Positions 52,101 to 63,679 of a DNA stretch of 64,000 nucleotides are shown one piece after another. The stretch is taken from the NCBI GenBank assembly GCA_028386065.3, contig JAKUCV010002298.1, forward strand, positions 89,484 through 153,483. Reading direction: 5' to 3'. The first letter of the stretch is position 1. Every line of letters begins with the position of its first letter. The position numbers were made by a program, and so were the translations under genes. The notes below the pieces were generated by a model. The model ran no database searches. It had not been told where the DNA came from and worked only from the letters and a program-made list of their open reading frames with translations. The stretch is from Turnera subulata (taxonomy: Eukaryota; Streptophyta; Magnoliopsida; Malpighiales; Passifloraceae).

Positions 52101-52703
52101 ATGGCTCCAATCTCAAAGAACTGTTGCTGGAGCGATCTTCCAAACGATCTCTTGGAGAAGATTGGGAATCTCCTTAAGAATAGCTACGCTGACATTCTCC
52201 ACTTCAGGGGGGTTTGCAGCTCATGGCGATCTTCCACTCCCCTCCCTCCCTTAGTTCCATCGCTCATGACACTCCCTCCCCTTGTTCCTAATCATAATAA
52301 CAAGTCCCACCACTATTTACTCAAGAAGTTGACTGTTTTTTTCGTCCAACCTGCTGATGACCTCCACGGCGCCACCACGCCCTTGCTCTTGAGAACCCTA
52401 CCCTCAAAATCCAAATCGGAAGAGGATCATATGACCGCCTTGGAAGCATTAAATTATCCAGAATTGGGAACTAAATGTTTGTTGTACTCGCGGGAATTTA
52501 GAATAAAGGAGACTTGGTTTGATTAGAATGAAGGAGAATTGGTTTGATTATCACCTCGAGGTAGTTGATGGTAGCTCTGGCATTAATGATATTCCAACGA
52601 GACGAGTTGTTTGTTGTGGTGATGATTTTATTGTTGTTACGGTGATGGTGACGACACCCAGTTCGGAGCTAGCGATGTGGAGGAGGAGAGGTGACGAATG
52701 GAC
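52101..52703 (+). pseudogene. F-box/DUF295 pseudogene 3, broken by a 25-bp duplication and a LINE
   Basis: It starts MAPISKNCCWSDLPNDLLEKIG, with a complete F-box (ILHFRGVCSSWRSSTPLPP) and the middle region as in gene 2. A 25-bp tandem duplication at 52500-52524 / 52525-52549 (agaataaaggagacttgg versus agaatgaaggagaattgg) shifts the frame and brings a stop at TGGTTTGATTAG. The reading continues in another frame (YHLEVVDGSSGINDI, ELAMWRRRGDEWTF) until the LINE T-run at about 52704. The 3' half is not found elsewhere in the window. Confidence 0.88.
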
Positions 52704-54397
52704 ATTTTTTTTATGCTAATCGAATTTTATTAAATGAACAAAATTTACATAAAAGGGAACAAGACTAAACCAGCAAGAAACTGGCAGTCTAGCAAGTATT
52801 TAGAAGATACAATTGCAAAACTATGAGAAGACTAAAATAGGGAGGCGGAAAAGTTACAAGGATCTTAAAGGCTTGCCCTTCCAGTTTTGGATAAATGAAG
52901 CATTGGGGATCACCATATTGGGAGAATATGGGAATGAAGGGTGGAAACTCTTGATCCACCAAGTGGCTCTAGCTAGTGAGAGGTCAAAGATGAGGTCCCA
53001 TTGAGGTGTTTTGGAATTGAATATCATGTCATTGCGCGCAAGCCAAATGGATCATATGACTGCTGCTCCAATGATCAACCAGCAAGACTGAATATATTTG
53101 TTGTGCTCAATGAAGGGCCATTGGGAGTACCAGAGAGAACAAGAGACTGGTGAGACCCAAGTGAACATAGAGGGCACTTAGAATCTGGTTCCGACAGAAT
53201 TCCTCTATGCAGCAGAGCGTCTCTAGTCGGTACACCATTCATGAGTAACATCCATAGAAAACACTCGATCTTTGGTGGTAGAACGGATAGCCAGACGTTG
53301 AGAATACATCTAGGTGGAGAAGATACTCTGAGCAAGAAATTATATCCAGATTTAACAGTAAGTCCCTTAAGAGGATCCGGGGTCCAAACAAAACCGTCCG
53401 GTGATGCAGGAACTAAAGAGACATCTTTTAGCTCTGTGCAAATGAGCAGACAGTCGTTTGACTCCCAGGAATATAGCCTGCGACGCCAAGGCCAATCAGT
53501 GATGGGAGTACTAGAGAATCGATTGTGGAATTCGGCGTGGGAGATGTCTGAAAGCAGAAAATTCCGGAACAAGCATGGGAAGCTGACTTGTAAGGACCCT
53601 AAAGAAATCCAAGTGTCTGTCCAGAAACTGTTGCGCTCTCCATTCCCTTTCTTGATGTTTGTTTCATCTACAAGTGGAACCAGAGTTTGGCTAGAGGAGG
53701 TGGAGGAAAGGTAGATGTTTTTCCAAATCAGTGAGGATTTGCGCAGGTTGAAGCTTGGTAGGAGCGAGTTTGAGGGGACTTCATTTTTGTGCTTGATCAT
53801 CTTTAAACAATCAGCCCCTGTAGAATTGATATATTTCCAATACCATTGCAACAATAAGGATTGGTTTTTGGCAAGAATGGATTCAATGCCAAGCCCACAA
53901 AGGTCCTTTGGTTTTGCAATCTTGGACCAAGCAACGAGACAAATTTTGTTTCGATTAGTAGTTCCATTCCAAAAAAATCTCTTTATAACCTGACAATATT
54001 TTTAGCCACAAAAACATGGATTTTGAAAAGAGATAAGAAGTATAAAGGGAGGGATGAAAGAACTGACCAAATTAGAGTTACCCTTCCTACAACGGACAAG
54101 AATTTGGATTTTCAAGGTTTGATCTTCCTGCGGATCTTGTCGATAATGGGGTTCCAATTTGCGATTTTCTGCATGTTTGCGCCAAGAGGGAGACTAAGAT
54201 AACTAAAGAGAAGGAAGTCAGCCTTACTGTGTAGGTTTGCCGCCATCGTACGAACCGCGTTTGCATCGATATTGATGCCCACCAAGGCACTTTTGTGAAA
54301 ATTGATGAGGCCTGAAAGTAGTTCAATTCATCTGAGTACCCGTTTGAGATTTAGAAGAGAGTCTAGGTCTGCTTTGGAGAAGATGAGGGTGTCGTCT
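52704..54397 (-). mobile_element. LINE 3' half, minus strand, cut by a Gypsy LTR
   Basis: The T-run and ATGCTAATCGAATTTTATTAAATG are the inverted 3' tail. The minus strand carries the end of RT (DDTLIFSKADLD, the catalytic box region, at about 54395-54360) and GANMQKIANWNPIIDKI, VGRVTLIWSVLSSLPLYFLS. The zf-RVT region follows (RCILNVWLSVLPPKIECFLW, GVPTRDALLHRGIL, CPLC). Several frameshifts are present. It ends exactly at the TGATG start of the Gypsy LTR, inside the RT domain. Confidence 0.83.
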
Positions 54398-56520
54398 TGA
54401 TGCACACGCAATATGCATAGTTTTAGGCATAATTTTAGGCATATTGTGTTCTTATTCTATTATGATTATATGCCTTCTATGCATAATTTCGTCATATTTC
54501 CTATAGTCCTACCCCTTACTACATGATTAGTGATTTCAGGTGCATTTCGACCAATTTGGGAAGATTTCATTGAAGAATTTGAAGAAACAGTCTCTGTCAC
54601 AGCATGAGCCTGTTGCAAAATCCTTGGGCATGTCCTTGAGGCTGTTGGCTATTACAGTCTTACTTGAAGGCCGCAAGTCATCTACAATTCACAGGATCCC
54701 CACTAATCCAAAGAGAACTTGTAACGTTTCATCATCTATAGAAGAAGCTGAAATCAACTAGAGAAGAAAATGGAAGAGAACTACGATCATACCAGGCACA
54801 GCATCAGCCTGTATGACAACAGCATTAGCCTGTGAGTCCTGCTAAACCCAGTTGCGACAGAAGGAATATAAAACTGCACCACTTGCACCACCTGCTCCAC
54901 TAACGTTAACAAACATTCCCCTCACTTTCTCAGAGCACTTTCCAGAAAGAAAGGAGATGGGCACGTGCAACTTAGAGGGAATCTACCTTAAAGAACAATT
55001 ATCCTCTGCAAAAGGGCACCTTGAAACTCACAGTCCACCAATCAACTTGCTTTCCATCACGCCTGACACACACACGCTGGAAGTCTGACACACACATGCT
55101 GGAGGTCTGACGAAGCCAACTTGCTGGAACGCCCATGCTTTCCAGCAAGTTGGGGGAGGAAGGTAGAGACAGAGAGCTGCGCCTACAAGAAGAGAGAAGG
55201 AACAGAAGGCAAACATCCACGGATCAACCCAGAAAACACCAAGAACACTTGCAGAGATTCTGGAAAAAAGGCTGAACCCAGAACACCACGGGTTCAAGGG
55301 AAACACGATCCTGTACCCCTTTTCTGGGCAGAAATCGTGTTGTCCCTAGCCTCTAGATTGTTCCAGCCCTCATGCATTCACCTACACCCCTTTGTTTTGT
55401 ATTTTCAAGTATGAACTAAACAACCCCTTCTTAGGTTGAAGGGGTGAGAGCAATGAACAGCTCGCCTTCATGTTTTTAGCTAGTATTTCTTGTTTGGTTG
55501 TCGCAAACTTGCACCATGTCTAAGTCTTGATCAAACCCATGCATGATTCCAAGTAGCTAGGTGAAGGACCAAAAGAAGAAACCATAGTTACTAGAACAAC
55601 AACAACCAACCCTTAGTTTCTAGCTTATGACAGAGTTAGGAATTAATTGAGGAGTTAGCCTCAACACCAATCTTAATCTCCTGAGTTTGACCGATGCGAA
55701 AGCATTAGGAGAGAGAGAACCATGTGAGGCTCCTGTGAGCGAAAGCAAATGGGTGCAGTATAGGTTGACAGCGCCTGCAAGAACCAATCCTACCAATTGA
55801 CTCTTTTGCTGTCAACAGCCTCGGCCTGTGCACAGCACAGAATCAGTTAGTGTGTGGTACAGCCTCAGCCTATGACAGCATAATCAAAAAGATACACAAC
55901 TCCTAATTTGATTCTTGATTGATTATTAGGCAGGATCACTGAATTTAGTAGCGACTTGGTGAAGGACCAAAAGGAGAAGCCAGGTGTGCTACACCAACAA
56001 TAGTCAGCCTTCACTCTTTAGCCGTTCGAAAGAAGATAGGGAGAGAATGTGGGTATTAGCACCAACATCAAACTTCACCCTTAAGTAGACGTTTACTCTA
56101 GTGACAGGGGGTAGATGGAAGCTTAGGGAACTATTAATAAGGTCGAAAGCCGTTGATAGTACCTTAGGATGGGAGCCCCTTCAAGAGATCTCATTAGTCA
56201 CAGCCTCACCCACAGGCCCAGCCTGTGATGATACTGTTGAGTAGTTTAAGTGCAAGAAACAGGACATGTGAACCCCGGATGCCTAAGAATCCACCCAATC
56301 TGATCTCTTCCACGTTTATTCTGCTATTACATTTACCCCTTACTGTTTATTCAATCATTATTTATTCAAATCCCGCCAATACTTGATTGTTTTCAAGCCT
56401 AGTTGTCTAAAATTGAAAGGAAACAGAATCAACCCAGTCCCTGTGGATACGACCTTGATAATAGTACTACAACAACCCTCTGCACTTGCAGGAATCTACG
56501 TTGGAGAAGAAGACACATCA
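54398..56520 (+). repeat. 5' LTR of an Athila-like Gypsy element, ~2.1 kb
   Basis: It starts TGATGCACACGC and ends AGACACATCA, giving TGATG/CATCA terminal inverted repeats. It is followed at once by a primer-binding site. The large size fits the Athila/Tat group. Short motifs of the type CAGCCTGTG and CAGCCTCAGCCTATG are scattered through it. Open frames in this stretch are not genes. The matching 3' LTR is not in the window. Confidence 0.8.
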
Positions 56521-56545
56521 AGTTTTTGGCGCCGTTTCCGAGGAC
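56521..56545 (+). promoter_or_regulatory. Gypsy primer-binding site
   Basis: TTTTTGGCGCCGTTTCCG directly follows the LTR. It resembles the TGGCGCCGTTGCCGG sites of Athila-type elements, for which tRNA-Asp priming has been proposed. Confidence 0.75.
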
Positions 56546-56640
56546 TGGCGCTTGAATTCTTTTACTTTTTATTTCTGACTTGTTAGGCTTTTCAATATTT
56601 CCTCTTTTCTTTTTCCGAGTTTGAAGTTTTCAGGTGGTGC

Positions 56641-59600
56641 ATGCCCCAAACCAGGAGCAAGAAGCCAGCTCTAACCTTCCAACAAGAGATTGAAAAGATA
56701 GCCCGCCAAATTAGCAAACAAAAACAGCAAAACATGGCGGACAGACACAACGAAGGAGTGCATCCAGAGGTTGAACAGGCCCAGCCTGTGCGACCCTACA
56801 TTCCTATGTCACAGCTCCATCAACCACCAACCACAATAATCCACAATAGTATAGCCATCCCAGATGTAGATGCCCCCTATGAAATCAGAACCAACTTGCT
56901 TAGCATGCTGGAGAGGCGTACATTTGGAGGATCACCCTCGGAAGATCCAAATTCACATTTGCAGAATTTTCTGCGTGTGTGCAACACTGTGAACATAGCC
57001 GGGATGACCAAGGAGCAGCTGTACATGAGAGTATTCCCATTCTCACTCAGAGATGCAGCATTCGAGTGGCTCAACAACCATGAATCTGGTAATTTCACGG
57101 ACTGGGACAACCTAGTCAGGGCCTTCTTGAAGGAGTATCGTCCATCAAGTAAAGCCGCAAATCTGAGGCAGCAACTTATCAGTCTTTCCCAGCGCTATGA
57201 TGAATCAATTCGCGATGCTTGGGAACGCTTCAAGGGACTACTAAGAAGATGCCCAAACCATAGAATTGATGAGGCCGTGCAACTTGAACAATTCTATTGC
57301 GGCCTAAGTGATGAAGACTAGAATACTTTGGACAAAATGGCTAATGGGTCTTTTCTAGACAAGGACTACAACGATGGAGTAACCATCCTTGAAGCTCTGT
57401 CCAAAAGAAAAACCCAGGTCAGGGGAGTCACAGCCTCAGGAATAATTGGAGTAGACAGGGTAACAAAGCTAGAAGCAGAGATAGAAGCCCTCAGGAAGCA
57501 ACTAGGGATAGCTCAAGTCAAGGCAGCCACATCCACAGCATCAGACTGTGCAGGATGTTTGGGACCTCAAAGCACATCCAGTTGCCCCCTCTTCACCGAA
57601 TGTGATTCTGAACAAGCCAACTACATCCAACAAAGGCAGGGCCAGTATGGAAACACTTACAATCCGTCCTGGAGAAATCACCCAAATTTCTCTTGGAGGA
57701 CACCAAACGAGGAGAGAAGCCCGCAACAGCCCCAGTTTCAAAGACAGTACCAAGGCGTACAGCCCAACCAAGGAGGACAACAAGGCAACAACACCGACAT
57801 GATGAGCATGCTGCAGTCCATCTTGGAGAACCAAAACAAGATGAGCGAGGAAATCAGCCAAATCAAATCCCACAACAAAATCCTCTAGAATCAAATTGCC
57901 CAGCAAGCATTGATGACCACCAACCAACAAGGAGTCCTTCCAGGAAAACTAATAGAGAATCCAAGGAATGAGCATTGCAAAGCGGTAACACTTCGCACTG
58001 GGAAGGAACTACGAGGGGCAGTACCAAGACAGCCTGATGCTGAGGACCAGACAACATCAACATCCAACCTGCAGCAAACTGTACAGACACAGGCTGAGCC
58101 TGTGGTTGAGGCTGTTGGCACGAAGAAAGCTGAGAAACAGCCCCAGGCTGTACGAGCCTATCAACCTCCCCTCCCATATCCGGAAGTATACCTTAAATCC
58201 AAGCTGGATAAACAGTTTAGCAAGTTTAAGGAGATGCTGGGTAAGCTTTTTGTTAATGTTCCCTTTCGTGATGTGATTACACAGATGCCATCATATGCTA
58301 AGTTCCTCAAGGACATATTGACCTAGAAAAGAACAATTGACAACATCGAGACAGTAGCCATGACTGCTCAAGGGAGTGCCCTCATTCAGCATCAACAACC
58401 CAGAAAATGCTCAGATCCAGGAAGCTTCACAATCCCTCTTAACATAGGAGACAAAAAGAAAGAGGGAGCCCTATGTGATTTAGGGGCCAGTGCCAGCCTG
58501 TTGCCGCTCTCCATCACCGAAAATTTAAACCTTGGAGACATCAAACCAACCAGGGTGATAATCCAGCTGGCAGACCGCTCACTTGTCTATCCTGTAGGAG
58601 TGCTGGTGGATGTTCCGGTCAAGGTTGGCAATTTTTATATACCGGTAGATTTCGTCGTCATGAACTTGACTGAAGATGAGAAGACACCCATCATCCTGGG
58701 ACGCCCTTTCCTAGCCACGGCCAGAGCCATGATCGATTATGCAAATGGTACACTGACACTGTGGTTAGGTGAAGACACTGTTGAGTTCAATGTCCAGAGG
58801 GCACAGAGGAATGAATTTGGAACAGGACAGTGCTGCATGGTAGTTGCTGTACCTAATCCTGTTGATGCTCTAGTCAAGCCATCCCAACTTGTAGAGACAC
58901 ATGCAGACGAATTGCTAGGTTGCTTGGTCAATGGACTCATGGAAGGAGATGAAGCAACCCTGGAGCAGGTGGTCAGGTTTCTGGCAAGGGAAACTGTGCC
59001 AGAGAACAGTGAACAGGCCCATGCTATAGAACAACAAACTGAGCCTATGGCGGTGCAAACTGACCCTGTCACTGAGTCCTTCTACAATCCAGAACTAGAA
59101 ATTGGCACACCAAAGGTAGAAACGAAGCCTCTACCACCACAGCTCAGGTATATCTATTTAAACCCTGAAACTTCCTCGTTTCCTATGATCATTGGAGCCG
59201 ACCTTTCAAAAGAAGAAGAAGAGAAGGTGCGCACTGTTGTGAACAAGCACCGAAAGGCAGTGGGATATACGATAGATGACCTGACAGGTATTAATCCTAA
59301 CCTTTGCATGCATCGCATTCCTTTAGAAGAAGGAAGCAAATCCATAATAGAACCACAGAGGAGATTAAATGAAAATATGAAAGAAGTGGTGAAAAAGGAA
59401 ATCTTGAAGTTACTTGATGCTGGGATCATATATCCAATTTCGGACAGCCCTTGGGTTAGTGCAGAGCATATAGTTCCTAAAAAGGGAGGTATGACAGTAG
59501 TGAAAAATGAAAAGGAGGAACTTATACCAACTAGGACTGTCACTGGCTGGAGAATGTGCATAGATTATCGGAAACTCAATAAGGCCACTAGAAAAGATCA

Positions 59601-60225
59601 TTTCCCTCTACCCTTCATCGATCAAATGTTAGAGAGACTCGCCAAGCATACACATTTTTACTACTTGGATGGATACTCTGGGTTTTTCCAGATTCCAATC
59701 CATCTAAGTGATCAGGAGAAGACAACATTTACATGCTCCTATGGCACATTTGCATATAGGCGCATGCCATTCGGCTTGTGCAACGCCCCTGCCATTTTTC
59801 AGCGCTGCATGATGGCCATCTTCCATGACCTAACCGAGCATATAATGGAGGTATTTATGGACAATTTTTGTGTTTATGGCACCTCTTTTGACATTTGTTT
59901 GGCTAACCTTGAAACAGTACTAAAACAACGTGAGTCTGCTAACTTGGTGCTCAATTGGGAAAAATGCCATTTCATGGTAACGGAAGGTATCGTCCTGGGA
60001 CTCGGGGGAGGAAATGAGGTAGACCAAGCCAAAATTGACATTATTGAAAAAACTCCCACCGCCTAATTCCGTTAAAGCAATTCGAGCTTTTCTTGGCCAT
60101 GCAGGATATTATAGGCGCTTTATTAAGGATTTTTCAAAGATTGCAAAACCTTTGACGAATCTCCTTAGTAAGGACGCCGAGTTTGTATTTGATGAATCTT
60201 GTTTAGATGCTTTTCGCATGATAAA
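56641..60225 (+). pseudogene. Athila-like gag-pol, truncated within pol
   Basis: One frame from MPQTRSKKP runs through gag (PYEIRTNLLSMLERRTFGG, FPFSLRDAAFEWLNN, LRRCPNHRID, FYCGL), the spacer PYPEVYLKSKLDKQFSKFKE, protease (CDLGASASLLPLS, PIILGRPFLATARAMID) and reverse transcriptase (RMCIDYRKLNKATRKDHFPL, MPFGLCNAPAIFQRCM). It is broken by three in-frame TAG codons (57319-57321, about 57886-57888 and 58324-58326) and a frameshift near 60055. The RT catalytic box reads FMDN, with one aspartate missing. Sequence stops after FLGHAGYYRRF and SCLDAFRMIK at about 60225; RNase H, integrase and the 3' LTR are lost. Non-functional. Confidence 0.9.
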
Positions 60226-62696
60226 AACATCAGATTCCATGAAATAAAATTGAACATAATTAAGGACTAAATTTAGCACAAAGAAGATTAGGATAGGAGA
60301 GTGACATGTCAAACAGTACGGGAAATACACCAGTCGAAGCCTTTCTTTTCAACTAATGTGGCAGCTGCTTCCATCGTGCCTACATGAATGTATGAGCAAT
60401 CGCATCCCAAATAATCGCCTGCCTGGATGGTTTTTTCGGCTTCTCTGTTGCAAAAAGAGACGATGTTAGGCGCTTCAGAGGAATAGGGGGAGGAACGAGA
60501 GGAAGCGAAGCCAGGGGCGGTTTGAAAGGAGATTTTGGAAGAGGAGGTTATGGTGCCAAGAGGTGGTCTGGTTTTCTTTTCTTTTTTGCATGTGGTAATC
60601 CTCTTAGTTTTCAAAGCCATTTCCAAGTTTTTTAGGATGACATTGGAACGTGTGGCTGGTGTGAGAGAGTTGTCTAAAGAAGAAGGAGACCATGAGCTAG
60701 CAGAAAATGAGTTTGTGACGCTTGTGGATTTATTGTATGATTGGGAAGGATGGATTGGGTCATGGGTTAGTTGAGTGGGTTGGAATGGTGATGAATGGGA
60801 GACTGGGGTTGAATTAGGTTTGGTGTGAGAGGGGGGGTAAATGGCTAAGTAGAGGTTTGGAAGGGAGTGGGCTCTTTTGAGGGGGGAGAATTGGGCCTTA
60901 GATAAGACAGGGGGTGGGTCTGAGTTGTAAAAGAAATTAATGGGTAATAAGAAGAAAGTCCAGAGGAGAAAAAGGAGGGGTCAGAATAAGAAACGTGTGT
61001 AATGGGTGAGCTAGAGTCGGTTGAAGAGTTATATTGGGGATGGCGCTTATTTGCAGTGCTGGTAGTTGGCCTACCAACAGGTTTGGTGAAGACTGGCTGC
61101 ATGAAGGAGTTGTTTTGCATGAGGCAGTAGCAAGCAACTTTGAGACTTGAGAGAGCTCCAGCATGCACGATAAACACAAACATTTTGTTGGTTGATATTC
61201 TCAATAATGGGCATTAAATTAAAGGGGTCAGGGGATGACTGTCCACTGTGAGCCGAGGAGTCGCCGGAACGGACGGTGGGGAGATTTCCAGTTGGCTGGG
61301 TTTGTAAAGGGGATGGGCTCTTTGGGGGTGTTTTGAATGTGCTTGTAGGGGAATTGGTAGAGATATCATAGATAGAGGTGTTCGAATAGATAATAGGGAT
61401 AGGGCAGGATAGTGGTTGAGGTATTTCACCGATGAAAATACTGTATGATTGAGCATCTACTTGAGCCAAAATCTCCCAGGAGATTGGTTTGAACGCGATA
61501 GTGAAGACTTACAGATAGGCGTAGTCAAGCTTTGATTTATTTTCTGTCTATGGTGCAACTGATATAAGGGATCCAAATCATGATACTATTGAGTGAAAAA
61601 AACCACTTGCCCATGCGTGAAGAGGTATGCCTTTGGCCCTAATCCAAGCTTTGCGAATAGAGAGGCCATCATTTTTCACCTATGGCCTCAAAAGTTAAAA
61701 AACATTAGCAGCCTAAGCATGGATTGACTCGATGAACTTGAACATAGCATCTTTAGAGGCAAAGTGAATGAGGATAGAATCGCCTCCAAAGTATTGACCA
61801 TAACAGAATGGCCATATTGAGGAATAAGCGAAGAACGAGTTGTGGTTCAAGATACTCTGAGAGAACGCCAAAGGCACACTTATAGAGCCAATTGGTTTCA
61901 CATTGAATCTAGATGAAAGAGATTTTCTCTGTTGGGTATGTCTTTTGGGGTTTTAGGTTAAGGGGTGCAACACCTTTAATAGTTTCTGCAAATGATTTTG
62001 AGTTGGAGATGGTGGGAGGGGGAAAGTGTTTTGGAATTTTAGTGGTGTTGAGAGGGGGTTTATGGGGTTGATAACGGCCATGAGCAATAAGTGCATGCAA
62101 AGAACCGTTGCCAACTTTAATTTGGTTGATGGAGGAAATCAACCTGTGGATGTCGAAACATGCTCGATATCTAACAAAGCCAAAGCGCTTGCCAGCCTTG
62201 GTGCATTTTGACGGTATGAAGACATCAATACCTTCACCAAATATGGAGAGAATATTGTGGAGTCCAATTACAGTCCATTGAAGAGGGAGGTTTTCAATGT
62301 AAATATTGGTGACTTTCTGGTTATCTATGATGTTTTGATTTTGTTTTTGACTCCATTTGGAGGATTGTTGTGATTTAGGGAAGTTTGGGGATGGGAAGGA
62401 GGGAGGTGTGTGAGTGTTTTTTGTTGGTTTGGTACTTGGAAGGGGGATGGTTGGGGCAGCGGGGGGTTGGGATTGAGGATTTGGAGAAGGCAGTGGTAGT
62501 TTGGGTGATGGTTGTGGGGGTAAGGGCTTGGGTGTGAGGTATGGCTTTTTACCACCAGGTTTTCCATGGTGGGGGAGGATCGGTTGAATATGTGTACGGG
62601 TTGGAACTAGTAGGCCAGGGTAGATGGGCGAGTATGGTATTGGTGGTTGAGATTCGATGGGGAGCGGTGGTCTGGTGAGGAGCAGTCGTCTAGGGG
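60226..62696 (-). pseudogene. LINE ORF1 (degenerate) with the first codons of ORF2, minus strand
   Basis: Reading on the minus strand from 62696: Pro-rich start (PYSPIYPGLLVPTRTHIQP), then the RRM (KVTNIYIENLPLQWT, IDVFIPSKCTKAGKRFGFVRY), a degenerate middle with many stops, and SSPDPFNLMPIIENIN. It closes with the C-terminal tail (GDYLGCDCSYIHVGT, KKGFDWCISRTV, stop at 60309). About 60 bases further an ISWN reads as the start of ORF2 endonuclease, cut off at the Gypsy junction. Orientation and order are those expected for the missing 5' part of the LINE at 52704. Confidence 0.75.
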
Positions 62697-63524
62697 TGAA
62701 GGTGTAAGTTTCCCTAGGCTATATGACAATCATATAGAAGCAAACGATGCAGCGGAAGCAAAGGAAACTTAGCCAAGAACCACATGTGAAGCATATAAAC
62801 CGTATAACAAAATTTCATACCTTGTTCGGTTGAGGTCTTTCACCCAACTGCTGGAACGAATCATCTAGACCAAGACGAAGGCTGAATCGAATCAGTTAGA
62901 GCAAGAAGAAGACCTGCTCCTCTACGGTATCCACACGAACCGTGACCTTCCCGGAATCGTCACACGAATCCAAGAACGAGCTCCCCGGACTGATGTGCTA
63001 GCAAGAGTAAAACCGGGGCATGATTGGTTGTGGTGTTTCTCTTGTTCTCTAACAAGGGTGTATGTGTGTATACTCTCTCAAGTTCTCAAGAACTCTTCTC
63101 AAGAACAAAACCAGAGTATGCCAAGATGAAGAGGAAGTGATCTAATCACTTAAACTATACATCCATAGCTAGTGGTCTTTGTTGGTGTTCTTTCTTCTCT
63201 CTTTTACAAAGAAGAAGAAGAGGAAGTGTGTAAGCGTACTTAAGACTCTCTTGAGCTTCTAGTGTGTGTCTAAAAACGTGATGTGAAGCTCTCAAAGGGT
63301 CTGAAAAACTGATCACCACCCACACACTTCACCCACTCACATGATGCATAAGGTTAAAGGAGACAATGGTGGCCAACATATTTGGCCTACCTCCCACTAA
63401 ATTATGTCATCACAAAATAATCTATGCACCAAACCTTATCATCATGCACAGCACCTAAAGTGGCACTAAAGGGGCTCAATAATGCTGACATTAAGCAAAC
63501 CAACCACCTAAAAATGACCCTGGT

Positions 63525-63595
63525 TCAACCCTGGTCCAACCACGGTCCAACCACAAACCGGTCCAACCATGGTCCAACCACGGTTCAACCACCTG
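63525..63595. repeat. Short tandem array of GGTCCAACCAyg
   Basis: TGGTCCAACCACGGTCCAAC and variants (GGTTCAACC, GGTCCAACCATG) are repeated about six times with a period near 12 bp and a small interruption (acaaacc). Confidence 0.85.
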
Positions 63596-63649
63596 CTCGA
63601 ATCAACGGCTCTATGTGTGTGACCCTGTAGGCACTTGTAACGTCCGGCA

Positions 63650-63679
63650 ATAATTGTAAAATCCTCATTTTACAATTAT
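63650..63679. repeat. Perfect 13-bp hairpin with CCTC loop
   Basis: ATAATTGTAAAAT, CCTC, ATTTTACAATTAT: 13 paired bases with no mismatch and a 4-base loop. It lacks a following T-run, so it is not a convincing Pol III terminator. Confidence 0.85.

Noticed and set aside
54852..55414. Open frames inside the Gypsy LTR on both strands
   Set aside because: They lie wholly within the LTR and show no domain.
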